NCBI RefSeq assembly: GCF_002979655.1
Contig: NZ_PCPG01000001.1
Location: 1,240,001-1,304,000, forward strand
Source of the DNA: Microbacterium sp. MYb45
GTDB lineage: Bacteria > Actinomycetota > Actinomycetes > Actinomycetales > Microbacteriaceae
Reading direction: 5' to 3'
DNA: 64,000 nucleotides
Numbering within the stretch: position 1 is the first letter of the stretch; the number at the start of each line of letters is the position of its first letter. The notes below the pieces were generated by a model. That model was not told the origin of the DNA. It saw nothing but the letters and a program-made list of their open reading frames with translations, and made no database searches. Position numbers and translations under genes: made by a program. Positions 18,413-27,607 of the stretch are shown piece after piece.

Positions 18413-19375
18413 ATGCGCGCAACGATCATCCGGACCTTCGGCGACCCGAGTGGAATGGAGTTGACGGACGTTCCCGTCCCGATGCCCGGACTCGGCGAGG
18501 TCCTCGTTCGAACGGAGGCGATCGGCGTCGGCGGGGTCGACGTCGTGATCCGCCGAGGCGGGATCGCCGAAGCGACCCGCGACACGGGGATGATCCCGGG
18601 AAGCGAGGCAGCCGGTGTCGTGACGGCGACGGGGGCCGACGTCGATCCCGTGTGGGTCGGCCGACGCGTCTGGGCATTCACAGGGATCTCGGGCGGATAC
18701 GCCGAGTACGTGATCGCACGCGCCGACGACGTCGTCGCACTGCCATCCGAACTCTCGTCCATCCAGGCCGTGACCCTGGGTGGCGCGGCGCCGGTCGCGC
18801 ATTTCGCGCTCGAACGCGCTCACCTCGTCGAGGGCGAATCCGTGCTCGTGCGGGGTGCCGCCGGAAGCATCGGTCTGGCCGGCGTCGAGCTGGCCGCTCG
18901 CACCGGCGCCGCGACCATCGCCGTCACCACGTCGTCTCGCGAGCGCGGGGAGCGGCTGCGGGCGTTCGGCGCCACGCACGTGCTCGACCGCGCCGGCGCG
19001 GGCGATCCAGAGGCCCCGTCCGAGTTCGACGTCATCCTCGACATCGTCGGCGGCCCCGATCTTCCCCGGTTCATCGAGCGACTCGCGCCCAACGGCCGCG
19101 TGATCGCCGTAGGCGTGGTCGGCGGATTCCCGCCCGCCGACTTCGGCACCGCGCTTCTGGCCGGCTTCCGCCGATCGATCACCTTCGGAACGCTCAGCCT
19201 CGACACGGTGCCACGCGACGAGCTCATCCGGGTACGAGGCGAGATGCTCGATGACGCCGTCCGCGGCATCCTCTCCCCCGTGATTCACGACACCCTCCCC
19301 CTGAGCGCCGCCGCCGAGGCGCACCGACTCATGGATGCCGGTGAGGTGTTCGGGCGCATCGTGCTCGTGCCCTGA
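18413..19375 (+). CDS. MDR-family NADPH:quinone reductase-like oxidoreductase
   Basis: A 320-residue medium-chain dehydrogenase/reductase without zinc-binding cysteines. The GroES-like N-terminal domain contains GSEAAGVVTATG; the NADPH-binding domain shows RGAAGSIGLAGVEL. Start ATG 18413 has GGAG at good spacing. Reduction of quinones or reactive carbonyls using NADPH is the family role. Control by the divergent TetR is likely given the operator between them. Confidence 0.87.
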   Translation: MRATIIRTFGDPSGMELTDVPVPMPGLGEVLVRTEAIGVGGVDVVIRRGGIAEATRDTGMIPGSEAAGVVTATGADVDPVWVGRRVWAFTGISGGYAEYVIARADDVVALPSELSSIQAVTLGGAAPVAHFALERAHLVEGESVLVRGAAGSIGLAGVELAARTGAATIAVTTSSRERGERLRAFGATHVLDRAGAGDPEAPSEFDVILDIVGGPDLPRFIERLAPNGRVIAVGVVGGFPPADFGTALLAGFRRSITFGTLSLDTVPRDELIRVRGEMLDDAVRGILSPVIHDTLPLSAAAEAHRLMDAGEVFGRIVLVP

Positions 19376-19413
19376 TTCCCTCACCCTCAGGACCCTCCTC
19401 CTAGAATCGATCC

Positions 19414-19950
19414 ATGCCTGACGAGTTGACGGTGAATGGTCGTCCGACTCTCGAACACGTCGATCTGGAGCTTCTCGATTCGTACCGTTTTCCGGACGGA
19501 GCAGGGTTTCCCGAGTCGTATCGTGCGTTCATCCGGCATGCGGGCTGGGCTCGACTCTTCGGCCTCTGGCTGATCTATCCACCCGTTCTTCCCGGCTTCG
19601 CCGACGGCCTTCAGGGGCGCGGGGAGAATCTCACCGCTCGATTTCTTTCCGTGTATCGGGAGGGCGAGGAAGAGGAGTTCGAGTGGATGGTCGAGCCCGA
19701 TGCCGATTGGTCGCGGCCGGTGTCGTTGCGAGTGTTCGGGTGGAGCGAGAACGGTGACGCGCTGCTGTGGGACACTTCGTCGCGCACCCCGGACGGGGAA
19801 TTCGCCGTCTGGGAGTCTCGCTCGCTCGATTCGCTCCACCGACTCGGCGGAAGTCTCTCCGAAGCGTTGCCTCTGATCCAGGCGCGGGCGCGCGGATCGT
19901 TCGGCGCCCGGGGTCACGACGTCAAACCGCTGCCCGCCGTCAGGCTCTGA
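19414..19950 (+). CDS. SMI1/KNR4 (SUKH)-like protein
   Basis: A 178-residue acidic protein. The segment FPESYRAFIRHAGWARLFGLWLI, interrupted here only by its own length, followed by LRVFGWSENGDALLWDT and a closing VWESRSLDSL helix fits the SUKH fold found in immunity proteins of polymorphic toxins. It is the first of a run of small unrelated genes up to 24.7 kb. No toxin gene is adjacent. Function unknown. Confidence 0.6.
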   Translation: MPDELTVNGRPTLEHVDLELLDSYRFPDGAGFPESYRAFIRHAGWARLFGLWLIYPPVLPGFADGLQGRGENLTARFLSVYREGEEEEFEWMVEPDADWSRPVSLRVFGWSENGDALLWDTSSRTPDGEFAVWESRSLDSLHRLGGSLSEALPLIQARARGSFGARGHDVKPLPAVRL

Positions 19951-19970
19951 GATTCCTCGCGGTCAGCTCC

Positions 19971-20549
19971 TCAGCGCTCGACGGTGAACCAGGCTGTGGG
20001 GCCGTTCGTGAGCAACGGAGCATCCTTCGCCCCGAAACGGGATGCGGCATCCGGCCAGGCGACGAAGCTCCTCTCCGCGCGCGGCGCCACAATCTTCGTC
20101 ATCGGGTCGACCGCGAACACGCCCCTCCCGCCGGTGCGCGCCACACGCATCAGGTCCCGGACATACTCGGCAGTGCGGCTGTCTTCTTCCGGCACGGATG
20201 CCCGCAACTCGCCGTTCCGCAGACCGTCATCGTCGGAACGTGACCGCACGAGGCTCGCGAGGCCGGCGCCGACGATCGCATACACCCACCCCTGACCGGA
20301 GGGGTGAGGCACCACAAGATCGCGATGGAACATGCTCTCGGAGATGATGCTCGTGTCCACGAGGGTGACGTGAGGGCCCGCGCACTCGCTCAGTGAGGAG
20401 CGAAACTCCGGGGTGAGTGTCTCGGGTTGTTGGGTGGCGTCGACGAACCTCACCGCAGGAAGACTGGTTCGCACGGCGTCGCTGAACTGTTCTTCATCCG
20501 CGGGCGTCATGAAGACGCAGAGCCGATGGAGCTTCGAGGGCGTGCTCAT
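19971..20549 (-). CDS. Hypothetical protein
   Basis: A 192-residue soluble protein with no motif I recognise; start MSTPSKLHRL at 20549. The middle contains VTLVDTSIISESMFHRDLV and GQGWVYAIVGAGLASL; the C-terminus has VFAVDPMTKIVAPRAERSF. Its ATG overlaps the stop of the upstream gene by 4 bp, so the two probably act together. No membrane segment or signal peptide. Confidence 0.7.
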   Translation of the reverse strand: MSTPSKLHRLCVFMTPADEEQFSDAVRTSLPAVRFVDATQQPETLTPEFRSSLSECAGPHVTLVDTSIISESMFHRDLVVPHPSGQGWVYAIVGAGLASLVRSRSDDDGLRNGELRASVPEEDSRTAEYVRDLMRVARTGGRGVFAVDPMTKIVAPRAERSFVAWPDAASRFGAKDAPLLTNGPTAWFTVER

Positions 20550-21232
20550 GACACCAGCGGTGACGTGATCTTGGTCGCCCGGTACGACTGCCCGTCTTTC
20601 GTGGCACGCCACCGGCGCCAGTGCTTCGCCGACAGACGGAAGGGCAGGTGCTTCTGCACGTGAGCGGCAGCATGGTGCAACCGGTCGTCGGCGGGGAACG
20701 CGAGCCAGAGCGAAAGAGAAGAGGCCGTCGTGCCGAACGTGGCACGCACGCCGGAGGCGCCGAGGAGGCGCCCGTAGCCGTCCACCGCGAACCCACCGAA
20801 CGCAGCGGCATCGATCCCCTCGTACGGCGATCCTGTCCCCGGGTCGACGAGAGCCACCGGCGCGTTCCAGACCAGCGAGGCCAGCGGGTGCCCAGGGGCG
20901 GTCACCGCTCTCGAGTCCGCACCATTCAGGGCGTCGAGCGTGGCATCGACGTCATCTGCGCGAACCCGCCATTGCGTGTGCGTGCGCTGCCGGCTCTGCG
21001 GCCCACCGAGATGCGCGGCCGCGAACGATTCGAGACGGTCTGTTTCGTCGGGCGGGCCTCCGGCCCAGAGCTGGAAGGACATCTCCGGCGCGCCGATGGT
21101 CACCACGGCGGCGTCGAGGAAAGCCTGCACGCTCTCGTAGGCAGTGCGGGGATTCTTCGTGCGAAGCGAGTGCGCGCCTCCTGCCGAGGCCGGCAAACCG
21201 TCGTAGGTCACGACCTCCTGAGTCAACGTCAC
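20546..21232 (-). CDS. Hypothetical protein, paired with downstream gene
   Basis: About 228 residues if GTG 21232 is used (GGAGAG lies just before it; TTG 21226 is also possible). A mixed alpha/beta soluble protein containing FQLWAGGPPDETDRLES and VDATLDALNGADSRAV, ending in a basic region (LSAKHWRRWRATKDG). It is coupled by an ATGA overlap to the 192-residue gene. I do not recognise the family; an immunity-like role is only suggested by the neighbourhood. Confidence 0.68.
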   Translation of the reverse strand: MTLTQEVVTYDGLPASAGGAHSLRTKNPRTAYESVQAFLDAAVVTIGAPEMSFQLWAGGPPDETDRLESFAAAHLGGPQSRQRTHTQWRVRADDVDATLDALNGADSRAVTAPGHPLASLVWNAPVALVDPGTGSPYEGIDAAAFGGFAVDGYGRLLGASGVRATFGTTASSLSLWLAFPADDRLHHAAAHVQKHLPFRLSAKHWRRWRATKDGQSYRATKITSPLVS

Positions 21233-21391
21233 CTCTCCATTATCCCGACGACCAGGATGCGCGCGGAGCGTGCGCAGGCGCTGCGGGACCGGCCCGGCGC
21301 GGCAGGAGCGACGACAGCACCACAACTAGTCTGAGTTGTGCGGCGGGGACGACAGTCCGCGGACGCACACCGGTGAATGGATGAGGACAGC

Positions 21392-22228
21392 ATGAGCAAA
21401 CGGACCATGGTGCTGCACAGTGCGCACCAGGATCAGTTCGACGTGCCGGACAGGGACCTCGTGTTCTACGACCAGCCCTACGATGCCGAGCAGCTGTCGC
21501 GCATCACCGATGTGCACCTGTGGTCTCCGCTGGACGGACCGATCGACCGTCTCCCGGAGATCATCTCGGCGATGACGAGCTTGAAAGCCCTCAGCATCGG
21601 CCCGGGGCGGGTCCTCCCCACCGTCGTCACCGAGCTGCGGCAGGGCGATCTCCCCGAGAGTCTGGAAAAGCTCTCGGTGCACATCGGTGAGCGGACCCTG
21701 GTGTGGCCGGATGTGGTGGTGCCGAACCTGAGGACCCTCTACGTCGGCGAACCCTTCCGTTTCAAGAACGAGCACTTCCCCCAGCTCCGGGCCCTCTCCC
21801 TCTACCCGCAGAGATCTCTGAACAATGTGCGGCAGGCGCTCGAACTGCCGCTCGAGGAATTGAACCTGTTGAACGTTCCCACAGACGAGGGGATCTTCCG
21901 CCTCGTCGAACCGGTCGGGCTTCGCCGGCTCGGGTTGATCGGTGGCCGTACGCTGACGAGCCTCACCGGGATCAGCGTGCTCCCCCAGCTGGAGTCGTTG
22001 CGGCTGAAGAATCTCACTGCTCTCGGTGACATCTCCGAGCTGGCTGCCCTCCAGCGACTCGAGATCGTCAACATCCAGTACTGCAAGAAGATCACCGGCA
22101 TCGCCGCCGTCAACGACCTTCCCCGACTGCGCCGGCTCACCCTGGTCGGATGCGGTCACGTCGGGCTCGAGACGATCGAGGCGAAGCTGTCGACACTGGA
22201 ATGGGCCAACACCGGCGCGACCACGTGA
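21392..22228 (+). CDS. Leucine-rich repeat protein
   Basis: A 278-residue protein with about eight irregular LRR units (for example LPESLEKLSVHIGER, VPNLRTLYVGEPF, FPQLRALSLYPQ, LPQLESLRLKNL, LPRLRRLTLVGCG). No signal peptide, so it is probably cytoplasmic and works in protein binding. ATG 21392 is preceded by GAGG; an ATG at 21377 is a second choice. It is followed after 37 bp by a SUKH-like gene on the same strand. Confidence 0.78.
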   Translation: MSKRTMVLHSAHQDQFDVPDRDLVFYDQPYDAEQLSRITDVHLWSPLDGPIDRLPEIISAMTSLKALSIGPGRVLPTVVTELRQGDLPESLEKLSVHIGERTLVWPDVVVPNLRTLYVGEPFRFKNEHFPQLRALSLYPQRSLNNVRQALELPLEELNLLNVPTDEGIFRLVEPVGLRRLGLIGGRTLTSLTGISVLPQLESLRLKNLTALGDISELAALQRLEIVNIQYCKKITGIAAVNDLPRLRRLTLVGCGHVGLETIEAKLSTLEWANTGATT

Positions 22229-22265
22229 CCTTCTGCCTGAAGAGACTGCTCGGTAGCCTGGGCTC

Positions 22266-22790
22266 ATGACGGAACTCTTCCGACGCGCCACCGCATGTTT
22301 GCGGGAAGCCGGCTGGACGTGTGAGCCGCCGCTGTCCATGGAAGACGGAATTCCCTCAGCGCTGCACACGGCGCCCGAACCGGTGATCCGCTGGGTGTCT
22401 TCGTTCTCACAGCTGTCGAACGCAGACGAGACCGTGTGGTTCCTTTCCCGCCACGACTATTCGACCGGCTCGGAGGATGCCTTCGCGTGGAACGAGTTCG
22501 AACAGCTGAGCATCCAGGCGGCGACAACGGATGATGAGTTGGTCGCGGTCTCCCGTTTCTGGAAGCGCCACGTGCCCGTCCTGCTTTCCGTCCGCGGCGG
22601 ATACGAGTACCTGGCCGTGCGAGACGATGGAGCTGTCGTCCACGGAACGGAGCCGGAGTTCGAAGAGGCGGTTGTCGTGTTCTCTCACTTCGAGGATCTG
22701 CTGAGGTACATCATCGCGCGGCCGGCAGCACGGAACGACGTCGTCGAGAGACTCCTGTTCGACGGCAGCGGCACGACGCTGAGCCGCTAA
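22266..22790 (+). CDS. SUKH-like hypothetical protein
   Basis: A 174-residue acidic protein. GYEYLAVRDDGAVVHGTEPEF followed by a FSHFEDLLRYI helix is like the C-terminal half of SMI1/KNR4 (SUKH) domains. It is translated with the LRR gene upstream and ends 4 bp into the convergent pentapeptide-repeat gene. An immunity or accessory role is inferred from family and neighbours only. Confidence 0.55.
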   Translation: MTELFRRATACLREAGWTCEPPLSMEDGIPSALHTAPEPVIRWVSSFSQLSNADETVWFLSRHDYSTGSEDAFAWNEFEQLSIQAATTDDELVAVSRFWKRHVPVLLSVRGGYEYLAVRDDGAVVHGTEPEFEEAVVVFSHFEDLLRYIIARPAARNDVVERLLFDGSGTTLSR

Positions 22791-23545
22791 CTCTCGACCT
22801 CCGGGTCCAAGGGCAGATCGTCCGCACGCCCCGCGGCCGCGGCACGCGCATAGCGCTGCGCGTACGCTTCACGCGCGGCGTCGGCGTGCTCCTCGCCGTC
22901 CCATTGGTCCGGCAACGGCTCGCCCTCACGATGGGAGCGTGTCACGCGCGCGAGACCGAACGCGACGGACGTGTTCAGAAATGTGCACCGGGTGAAGCTC
23001 GTGCCCGCGGAGAAGGTGGCATCGACGAAAGTGCAGTCCGTGAAGGTGGCATCCGAGAAGTCGGCTCCGCTGAGGTCGGCACCGTCGAAGATGCAGCGTT
23101 CGAATCGAGTGTTCGGCAACGATCTCACCGTGCGCAGGTTCGCGCCTGTGAAGTCGCACTCGGTGATCTGCGTGCCGATCGCCAGTCCCTTCAGTGAAGC
23201 TCCGCGGAAACTGCATCGCACGAAGCTGCGATCGAAACGGGGCTGCCCGGTCAACGACACCGAATCGAACAGGCAGTCGGAGAGCTCGGACTCGAAGAAC
23301 ATCAGGCGGCCGCGCGCACGGCGGAAATCAACGCGGGACAAGGTGACGAACCGGAACTGCAGACCTTCGCGCCCCGATTTCACGCCGCGCAGATCAAGCA
23401 GTCCCTCGTCCGTCGCCGGCCAGTCGGTATCGAACCGATGCGGACCCTTCACGATGCGCGCCTGCTCCAGGATCTGCTCCTGCAGCGCAGCCAGCCGATC
23501 AGGTGTCCACCGGCGTGACAGCTCGGCATCGTTAGGCGCTTTCAC
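22787..23545 (-). CDS. Pentapeptide-repeat protein
   Basis: A 252-residue protein. From about residue 75 to 195 it is a run of A(D/N)LXX-type pentapeptides (FRGASLKGLA, CDFTGANLRT, CIFDGADLSGADFSDATFT), which fold as a right-handed quadrilateral beta-helix. A charged C-terminal tail follows. Such proteins can mimic DNA or act as scaffolds; no specific role is evident. ATGA overlap couples it to the preceding 161-residue gene. Confidence 0.85.
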   Translation of the reverse strand: MKAPNDAELSRRWTPDRLAALQEQILEQARIVKGPHRFDTDWPATDEGLLDLRGVKSGREGLQFRFVTLSRVDFRRARGRLMFFESELSDCLFDSVSLTGQPRFDRSFVRCSFRGASLKGLAIGTQITECDFTGANLRTVRSLPNTRFERCIFDGADLSGADFSDATFTDCTFVDATFSAGTSFTRCTFLNTSVAFGLARVTRSHREGEPLPDQWDGEEHADAAREAYAQRYARAAAAGRADDLPLDPEVES

Positions 23546-24027
23546 TCGCGCATCCTCTCGGCAGCAGGCGTCTCCGCAGCGGGAACGGCCTGAGCGTCGA
23601 CGGTGGCCTCGTCTTCGATGAGGAAGGCGATCTTCGCTCGCTCCGCGTCCGCGTCGAAGGCAGGGTCACGAGCAGCGATGCGACTCAAGAGGTCGGCGAT
23701 CGCCTGGTGGATCGTCTGCCGCAGGAAGGCGACGGGAGCAGCGGCGGCGCTGACATCGTCGTTGCTGATCCGGATCTCTCCCGTGGCAGTGCGTCGCGAC
23801 AGGAACACCCGCGGTGTCCGCAACCCGGACGGCGCGAGCACGGGCGTGATCTCGCCTCCGACCGTCAGGAAGAGGTCGAGATGATACGAGAATTCCACCG
23901 TGCGTAGGCGCTGCTTGATCCGCTCCACCTCTTCGATGAAGCCCGTCTGCGGCGACGGACCACCCCACACGGTGCGGAACGTGAGCCGCCCAGTCGGCGC
24001 GCCGTCGATTCCGGACGGATCAGTCAT
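23542..24027 (-). CDS. Hypothetical protein upstream of pentapeptide-repeat gene
   Basis: A 161-residue protein beginning MTDPSGIDGAPTGRLT. It contains EFSYHLDLFLTVGGEITPV and a helical AFLRQTIHQAIADLLSRI. No membrane segment, no recognised domain. Translation is coupled to the pentapeptide-repeat gene, suggesting a shared function. Confidence 0.68.
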   Translation of the reverse strand: MTDPSGIDGAPTGRLTFRTVWGGPSPQTGFIEEVERIKQRLRTVEFSYHLDLFLTVGGEITPVLAPSGLRTPRVFLSRRTATGEIRISNDDVSAAAAPVAFLRQTIHQAIADLLSRIAARDPAFDADAERAKIAFLIEDEATVDAQAVPAAETPAAERMRE

Positions 24028-24097
24028 CGTGAGGTCCCACCGGGATCGGGTCTGTGTCGCCGTCCGGCGTCACGACCTCATATTCGACGGTGTTCAC
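24020..24097 (-). CDS. Possible 25-residue leader-like ORF
   Basis: From GTG 24097 the frame reads VNTVEYEVVTPDGDTDPIPV and ends at a TGA overlapping the next gene start by 8 bp. The acidic peptide and the overlap suggest a small coupled gene, but no Shine-Dalgarno is obvious. Treat as a possibility only. Confidence 0.25.
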   Translation of the reverse strand: MNTVEYEVVTPDGDTDPIPVGPHDD

Positions 24098-24159
24098 CGG
24101 GGCAGTTTATCGACAGCGGTTCGAGGGCTGCGAGCTGCCAGCGGTGTTCTCGCGTTCGG

Positions 24160-24738
24160 CTAGAAATCGAGAAAGCCTGCGACGACGTCGCGCACGATCC
24201 CGTCCGCGCCCGGTGTGCCGTAGAAGTACACCGAGCCGAATCCCCACAGATACTCCTCGATGAGGTCTTCGAGCTCGCCCTCCACGGGCCACCCGTCCTC
24301 ATCGATCTGAAAGAGGAAGCGATGCCCATCGGCGCGCACGGCATCAGCGAATGCCGGCTCGCTCTGGATCAAGACGGGTTCGTCATCGATCCGCACCAGG
24401 GCCGGCGTGGACGCGGCGTCCGGGCGTTGGATGAGCGCTGTCGCACGCAGCCCTGGCCACCCCAGGTCGTCCCGCCCGCCACGCGGCGAGGGGTCATGGA
24501 CGATTGCCCGCATAGCCATGTCCGGATAGACGACATCCTCGTCTTCGATGCCGAAGCCGGCACGCAGCACCACCGACACCTCACGGCCGCCCGTCCACGA
24601 CGCGCAGCCCGCGGCGAGAGTCAGCAGATACCGATGCGTCTCCAGAAGCGGATGCGTCTCGATCGCCGATGGCGGAGCGCCACCCAACCGCGCCCCATCC
24701 CCGCGATCCGGTAACGCGGGATACAAGAACGCAGGCAT
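24160..24738 (-). CDS. DUF1963 (YwqG)-like hypothetical protein
   Basis: A 192-residue protein. The segment HRFLFQIDEDGWPVEGE followed by YLWGFGSVYFYG resembles the LLQID...WGDxGxxYF core of DUF1963/YwqG proteins. It is a single soluble domain without signal peptide. This is the last gene of the 19.4-24.7 kb array of small unrelated genes. Function unknown. Confidence 0.6.
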   Translation of the reverse strand: MPAFLYPALPDRGDGARLGGAPPSAIETHPLLETHRYLLTLAAGCASWTGGREVSVVLRAGFGIEDEDVVYPDMAMRAIVHDPSPRGGRDDLGWPGLRATALIQRPDAASTPALVRIDDEPVLIQSEPAFADAVRADGHRFLFQIDEDGWPVEGELEDLIEEYLWGFGSVYFYGTPGADGIVRDVVAGFLDF

Positions 24739-24845
24739 GCGCCCAGCCTATGGGCACGCCGACGCACGGCGGCGGACACGGGTAACTCGGTTGGGAGAAC
24801 GCCCAGGTCGGCGGACTGACTATGGCTGTTCGGTACCGGCGCGCG

Positions 24846-24875
24846 GACTGCGTGGCACTCGCATGCACGAGGTCA
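24846..24875. repeat. Degenerate att-like repeat
   Basis: GACTGCGTGGCACTCGCATG and the following CACGAGGTCAC align with the first 30 bp of the 46-bp repeat at 17611, with a 2-bp insertion and several substitutions. It sits just beyond the 3' end of the sulfatase gene, whose 5' side is bounded by the repeat at 27608, so it may be the decayed other end of a small insertion. Confidence 0.4.
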
Positions 24876-24885
24876 CACGACTCGC

Positions 24886-27249
24886 CTATTGACGGGTGGT
24901 GATGATGCGCATGCGATCTTCCGGACGGATGAGGTGATCGTGTGCGTGGGCGTCGTCGCCGAGATCGATCTGCACGCGGTGCACCTTTCCGGAGAAGATA
25001 CTGCCGCGGCTCGTGTAATCGTCGCTGACGGGGGTGCCGGTGTCGGAGCCGACGTCCATCGTCTCGTCCCCTGAGAATGCCAGCGGCACGGTCGCGTCGA
25101 TGCGGCCAGTCGCGACCTGCTCACCGTCTAGGTACAGTTCAGCGGTGGCACCTTTTCCGAGTCCGCCGCCGTCGTAGGTGAACTCGAGCCGCACCTGGTG
25201 GTCGCCCGCTGCCAGAGGCGCTTCGGCGCGGACGTGGGTGCGGTGCATGCCGAAGAGGTTGTAGCAGTAGCTCGGCCGCCCCTCGTGCAGGTAGATTGCC
25301 CACCCTCCGAACGCTCCGCCCTGGGCGATCACGACCCCGGTCGCGGTCTCGTCGGAAACCGTGAGGTCAGCAGTGATCGCGTGCGACTTGTTCTTGACGT
25401 TGAGGACGACGTTCTCGGTGAGCCGGCCCATGCCGCCGAACAGCACCTGCTGCTTACCGCGGATCAAAGTCGGCCGTCCGGCTAGGTCGGAGTTGAACCG
25501 TTCGATGCGCCGGTCATCGAGCGGGAACACCTTGTACTTAGCCGCCTCGAGAAGGAACTTCTGCTGCAGGTGCGCGAGCTTGTCGGGGTTGTCCGCGGCG
25601 AGATCGTGCGCCTGGGTCCAGTCGTCGGGGCCGTACAGCTCCCACACGTCGGTGTCGATGGGCGGAAGCGGCTTGCCCTGGTCCCAGGGGATCGAGTGCC
25701 GGGTGACGGCCGTCCACCCCTGGTGATAGATGCCGCGGTTGACGAACATCTCGAAGTACTGGGTGCGCCGCCGATCTGCAGCCTTCGCGTCGTCGAACGT
25801 GTACGCCATGCTCACGCCCTCATACGGATGCTGCTGCACGCCGTGCACGAACGTGGGCTCCGGGATGCCAGCCGCCTCGAGAACTGTCGGGGCGACGTCG
25901 ATCACGTGGTGGAACTGGTGGCGCGTCTCGCCGGTGGCCTGAATGCCGCGTGGCCAGTGCACTATCGTTCCGGTGCGGGTGCCACCCCAGTGCGAAGCGA
26001 CCTGTTTCGTCCACTGGTAGGGCGTGTTCATGGCGTGGGCCCAGCCGACCGCGTAGTGGTTGTAGGCCGCCGGGGTGCCGAAGTCCTCGATCCGCTCGGC
26101 CATGAACTCCGGGGTCTGCATGGCGCCGGCGCCGTTGAGGTTGATGAGTTCGTTGAAGCAGCCGTTGACGTCGCCCTCAGCGGAAGCGCCGTTGTCGCCG
26201 ATGATCACGTACACGAGGGTGTCGTCGAGCACACCCAGCTCGTCGAGCGCGTCGATCAGGCGTCCGACGTGGTGGTCGGTGTGCTCGAGGAACCCCGCGT
26301 AGACCTCCATCTGCCGCTGGAGCACCGGCTTGAGTTCGACGGGCATGTCGTCCCACGCTGGAATCTGCTCGTGCCGCGCGGTGAGTTCGGCCGATTCCGG
26401 AACCACGCCGAGCTGCTTCTGCCGCGCGAACGTCTGCTCGCGCAACACGTCCCAGCCATCGTCGAACGCACCCTTGTACTTGTCCGACCATTCCGTCGGA
26501 ACGTGGTGAGGAGCGTGTGTGGCGCCAGGAGCGAAGTACGTGAAGAACGGCTTGTCCGGCATCAGCGCCTTCTGCTGGCGCACCCACGCAATCGCCCGAT
26601 CCGTGATGTCCTCCGTGAGGTGGTACCCCTCGTCGGGAGTCCCCCAAGGCTCAACCGGCGTGGTGTTCTCATATAAAGCCGGGGCGTACTGGTTCGTCTC
26701 GCCGCCGATGAACCCGAAAAAGTGCTCGAACCCGCCCCCGCCCGAGGGCCAGCTCTCGAACGGACCCATCGGGCTCGTCTGCCACACGGGCACCTCATGA
26801 CACTTGCCGAACTGCGCCGTCGAATAGCCGTTGAGCTTCAAGGTCTCTGCCAGCGGCGCGCAGTCGTTCGGTCGCACCGAGCTGTACCCCGGAGCCGATG
26901 TGGCGATCTCGGTGATGCCTCCCATCCCGACGGTGTGGTGGTTGCGGCCCGACAGCAGCGCCGCTCGCGACGGGGAGCACAGCGACGTGTTGTGGAAGCG
27001 GGTGTACTTCAGCCCTTGGCTCGCGAGTTTCTCGAACGTCGGGGTGTTCGCCGGTCCACCAAAGGCACTCGATGCACCGAACCCGCAGTCGTCGATCAGT
27101 ACGATCAGCACGTTAGGCGCTCCTTCCGGAGGCAGCAGTGGCTCGAGCGGCGGGAACTCCGTGTCGGGATCCTTCGCGTCGTACGTCGCCGGTGAGTTGC
27201 TGCCCTGATACGGGATGGGCAACACCTGCCGCATAACCGAAACACCCAT
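24886..27249 (-). CDS. Arylsulfatase (S1 family)
   Basis: A 787-residue sulfatase. The formylglycine signature CSPSRAALLSGR lies near residue 93, preceded by the metal-binding VLIVLIDDCGFGASS. A long C-terminal beta-rich region closes with a KVHRVQIDLGDD segment. Length and layout match the large Pseudomonas-type arylsulfatases, which are usually cytoplasmic; no signal peptide is seen. ATG 27249 has GGAGG 5 bp upstream; the frame extends 126 codons more through tRNA-Pro and repeat sequence and is spurious. No formylglycine-generating enzyme or sulfate transporter is in the window. The gene lies between att-like repeats. Confidence 0.92.
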   Translation of the reverse strand: MGVSVMRQVLPIPYQGSNSPATYDAKDPDTEFPPLEPLLPPEGAPNVLIVLIDDCGFGASSAFGGPANTPTFEKLASQGLKYTRFHNTSLCSPSRAALLSGRNHHTVGMGGITEIATSAPGYSSVRPNDCAPLAETLKLNGYSTAQFGKCHEVPVWQTSPMGPFESWPSGGGGFEHFFGFIGGETNQYAPALYENTTPVEPWGTPDEGYHLTEDITDRAIAWVRQQKALMPDKPFFTYFAPGATHAPHHVPTEWSDKYKGAFDDGWDVLREQTFARQKQLGVVPESAELTARHEQIPAWDDMPVELKPVLQRQMEVYAGFLEHTDHHVGRLIDALDELGVLDDTLVYVIIGDNGASAEGDVNGCFNELINLNGAGAMQTPEFMAERIEDFGTPAAYNHYAVGWAHAMNTPYQWTKQVASHWGGTRTGTIVHWPRGIQATGETRHQFHHVIDVAPTVLEAAGIPEPTFVHGVQQHPYEGVSMAYTFDDAKAADRRRTQYFEMFVNRGIYHQGWTAVTRHSIPWDQGKPLPPIDTDVWELYGPDDWTQAHDLAADNPDKLAHLQQKFLLEAAKYKVFPLDDRRIERFNSDLAGRPTLIRGKQQVLFGGMGRLTENVVLNVKNKSHAITADLTVSDETATGVVIAQGGAFGGWAIYLHEGRPSYCYNLFGMHRTHVRAEAPLAAGDHQVRLEFTYDGGGLGKGATAELYLDGEQVATGRIDATVPLAFSGDETMDVGSDTGTPVSDDYTSRGSIFSGKVHRVQIDLGDDAHAHDHLIRPEDRMRIITTRQ

Positions 27250-27453
27250 GCCAACCTCCGATGATCGTCCGGCCCCTCGAAAAGACCTTTCGGCGCGCGC
27301 CAATCGCGCTGGTGCCAGCATCCTCCCGACAATCCCGCGCCGGGGATACCTCTCACCCCAGGCGGGCGATGACCACCGTCCCGCCGCGCCCCGGACACGG
27401 GGTCTGTGACCATCGGAGGGGTTTTGGAGAGGTTGACCTTCCCGGACATGCAG

Positions 27454-27487
27454 AAGGCCCGGAGACTCTTGCGAGTTTCCGGGCCTT
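27454..27487. terminator. Rho-independent terminator, likely tRNA-Pro downstream
   Basis: AAGGCCCGGAGACTC pairs with GAGTTTCCGGGCCTT across a 4-base loop (one mismatch), followed by T residues. It lies directly beyond the CCA end of the tRNA-Pro fragment as read on the minus strand, which is where a tRNA terminator would be. Confidence 0.7.
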
Positions 27488-27489
27488 TC

Positions 27490-27534
27490 TGGTCGGGCTG
27501 ACAGGATTTGAACCTGCGACCCCTTGACCCCCAG
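27490..27534 (-). pseudogene. tRNA-Pro(GGG) 3'-half remnant (attachment scar)
   Basis: On the minus strand the sequence runs from the anticodon loop (CTGGGGGTCAAG) through the variable loop, a good T arm (GCAGGTTCAAATCCTGT... with T loop TTCAAAT) to acceptor GCCCGA and encoded CCA. The D arm and 5' acceptor strand are absent, so it cannot make a tRNA. A 49-bp stretch here (27485-27533) is identical to 40737-40785. This is the classic footprint of integration into a tRNA 3' end. Confidence 0.82.
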
Positions 27535-27607
27535 GTAGACGGTTCGGCCCGATTGCTTGGTTTTCCGGGCTTTTCTGCACTTCAAACAGCCTGATTTCAC
27601 GTCATGG

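Noticed and set aside
27490..27534. Functional tRNA-Pro
   Set aside because: Only the 3' half is present here and at 40742; there is no D arm or 5' acceptor strand.
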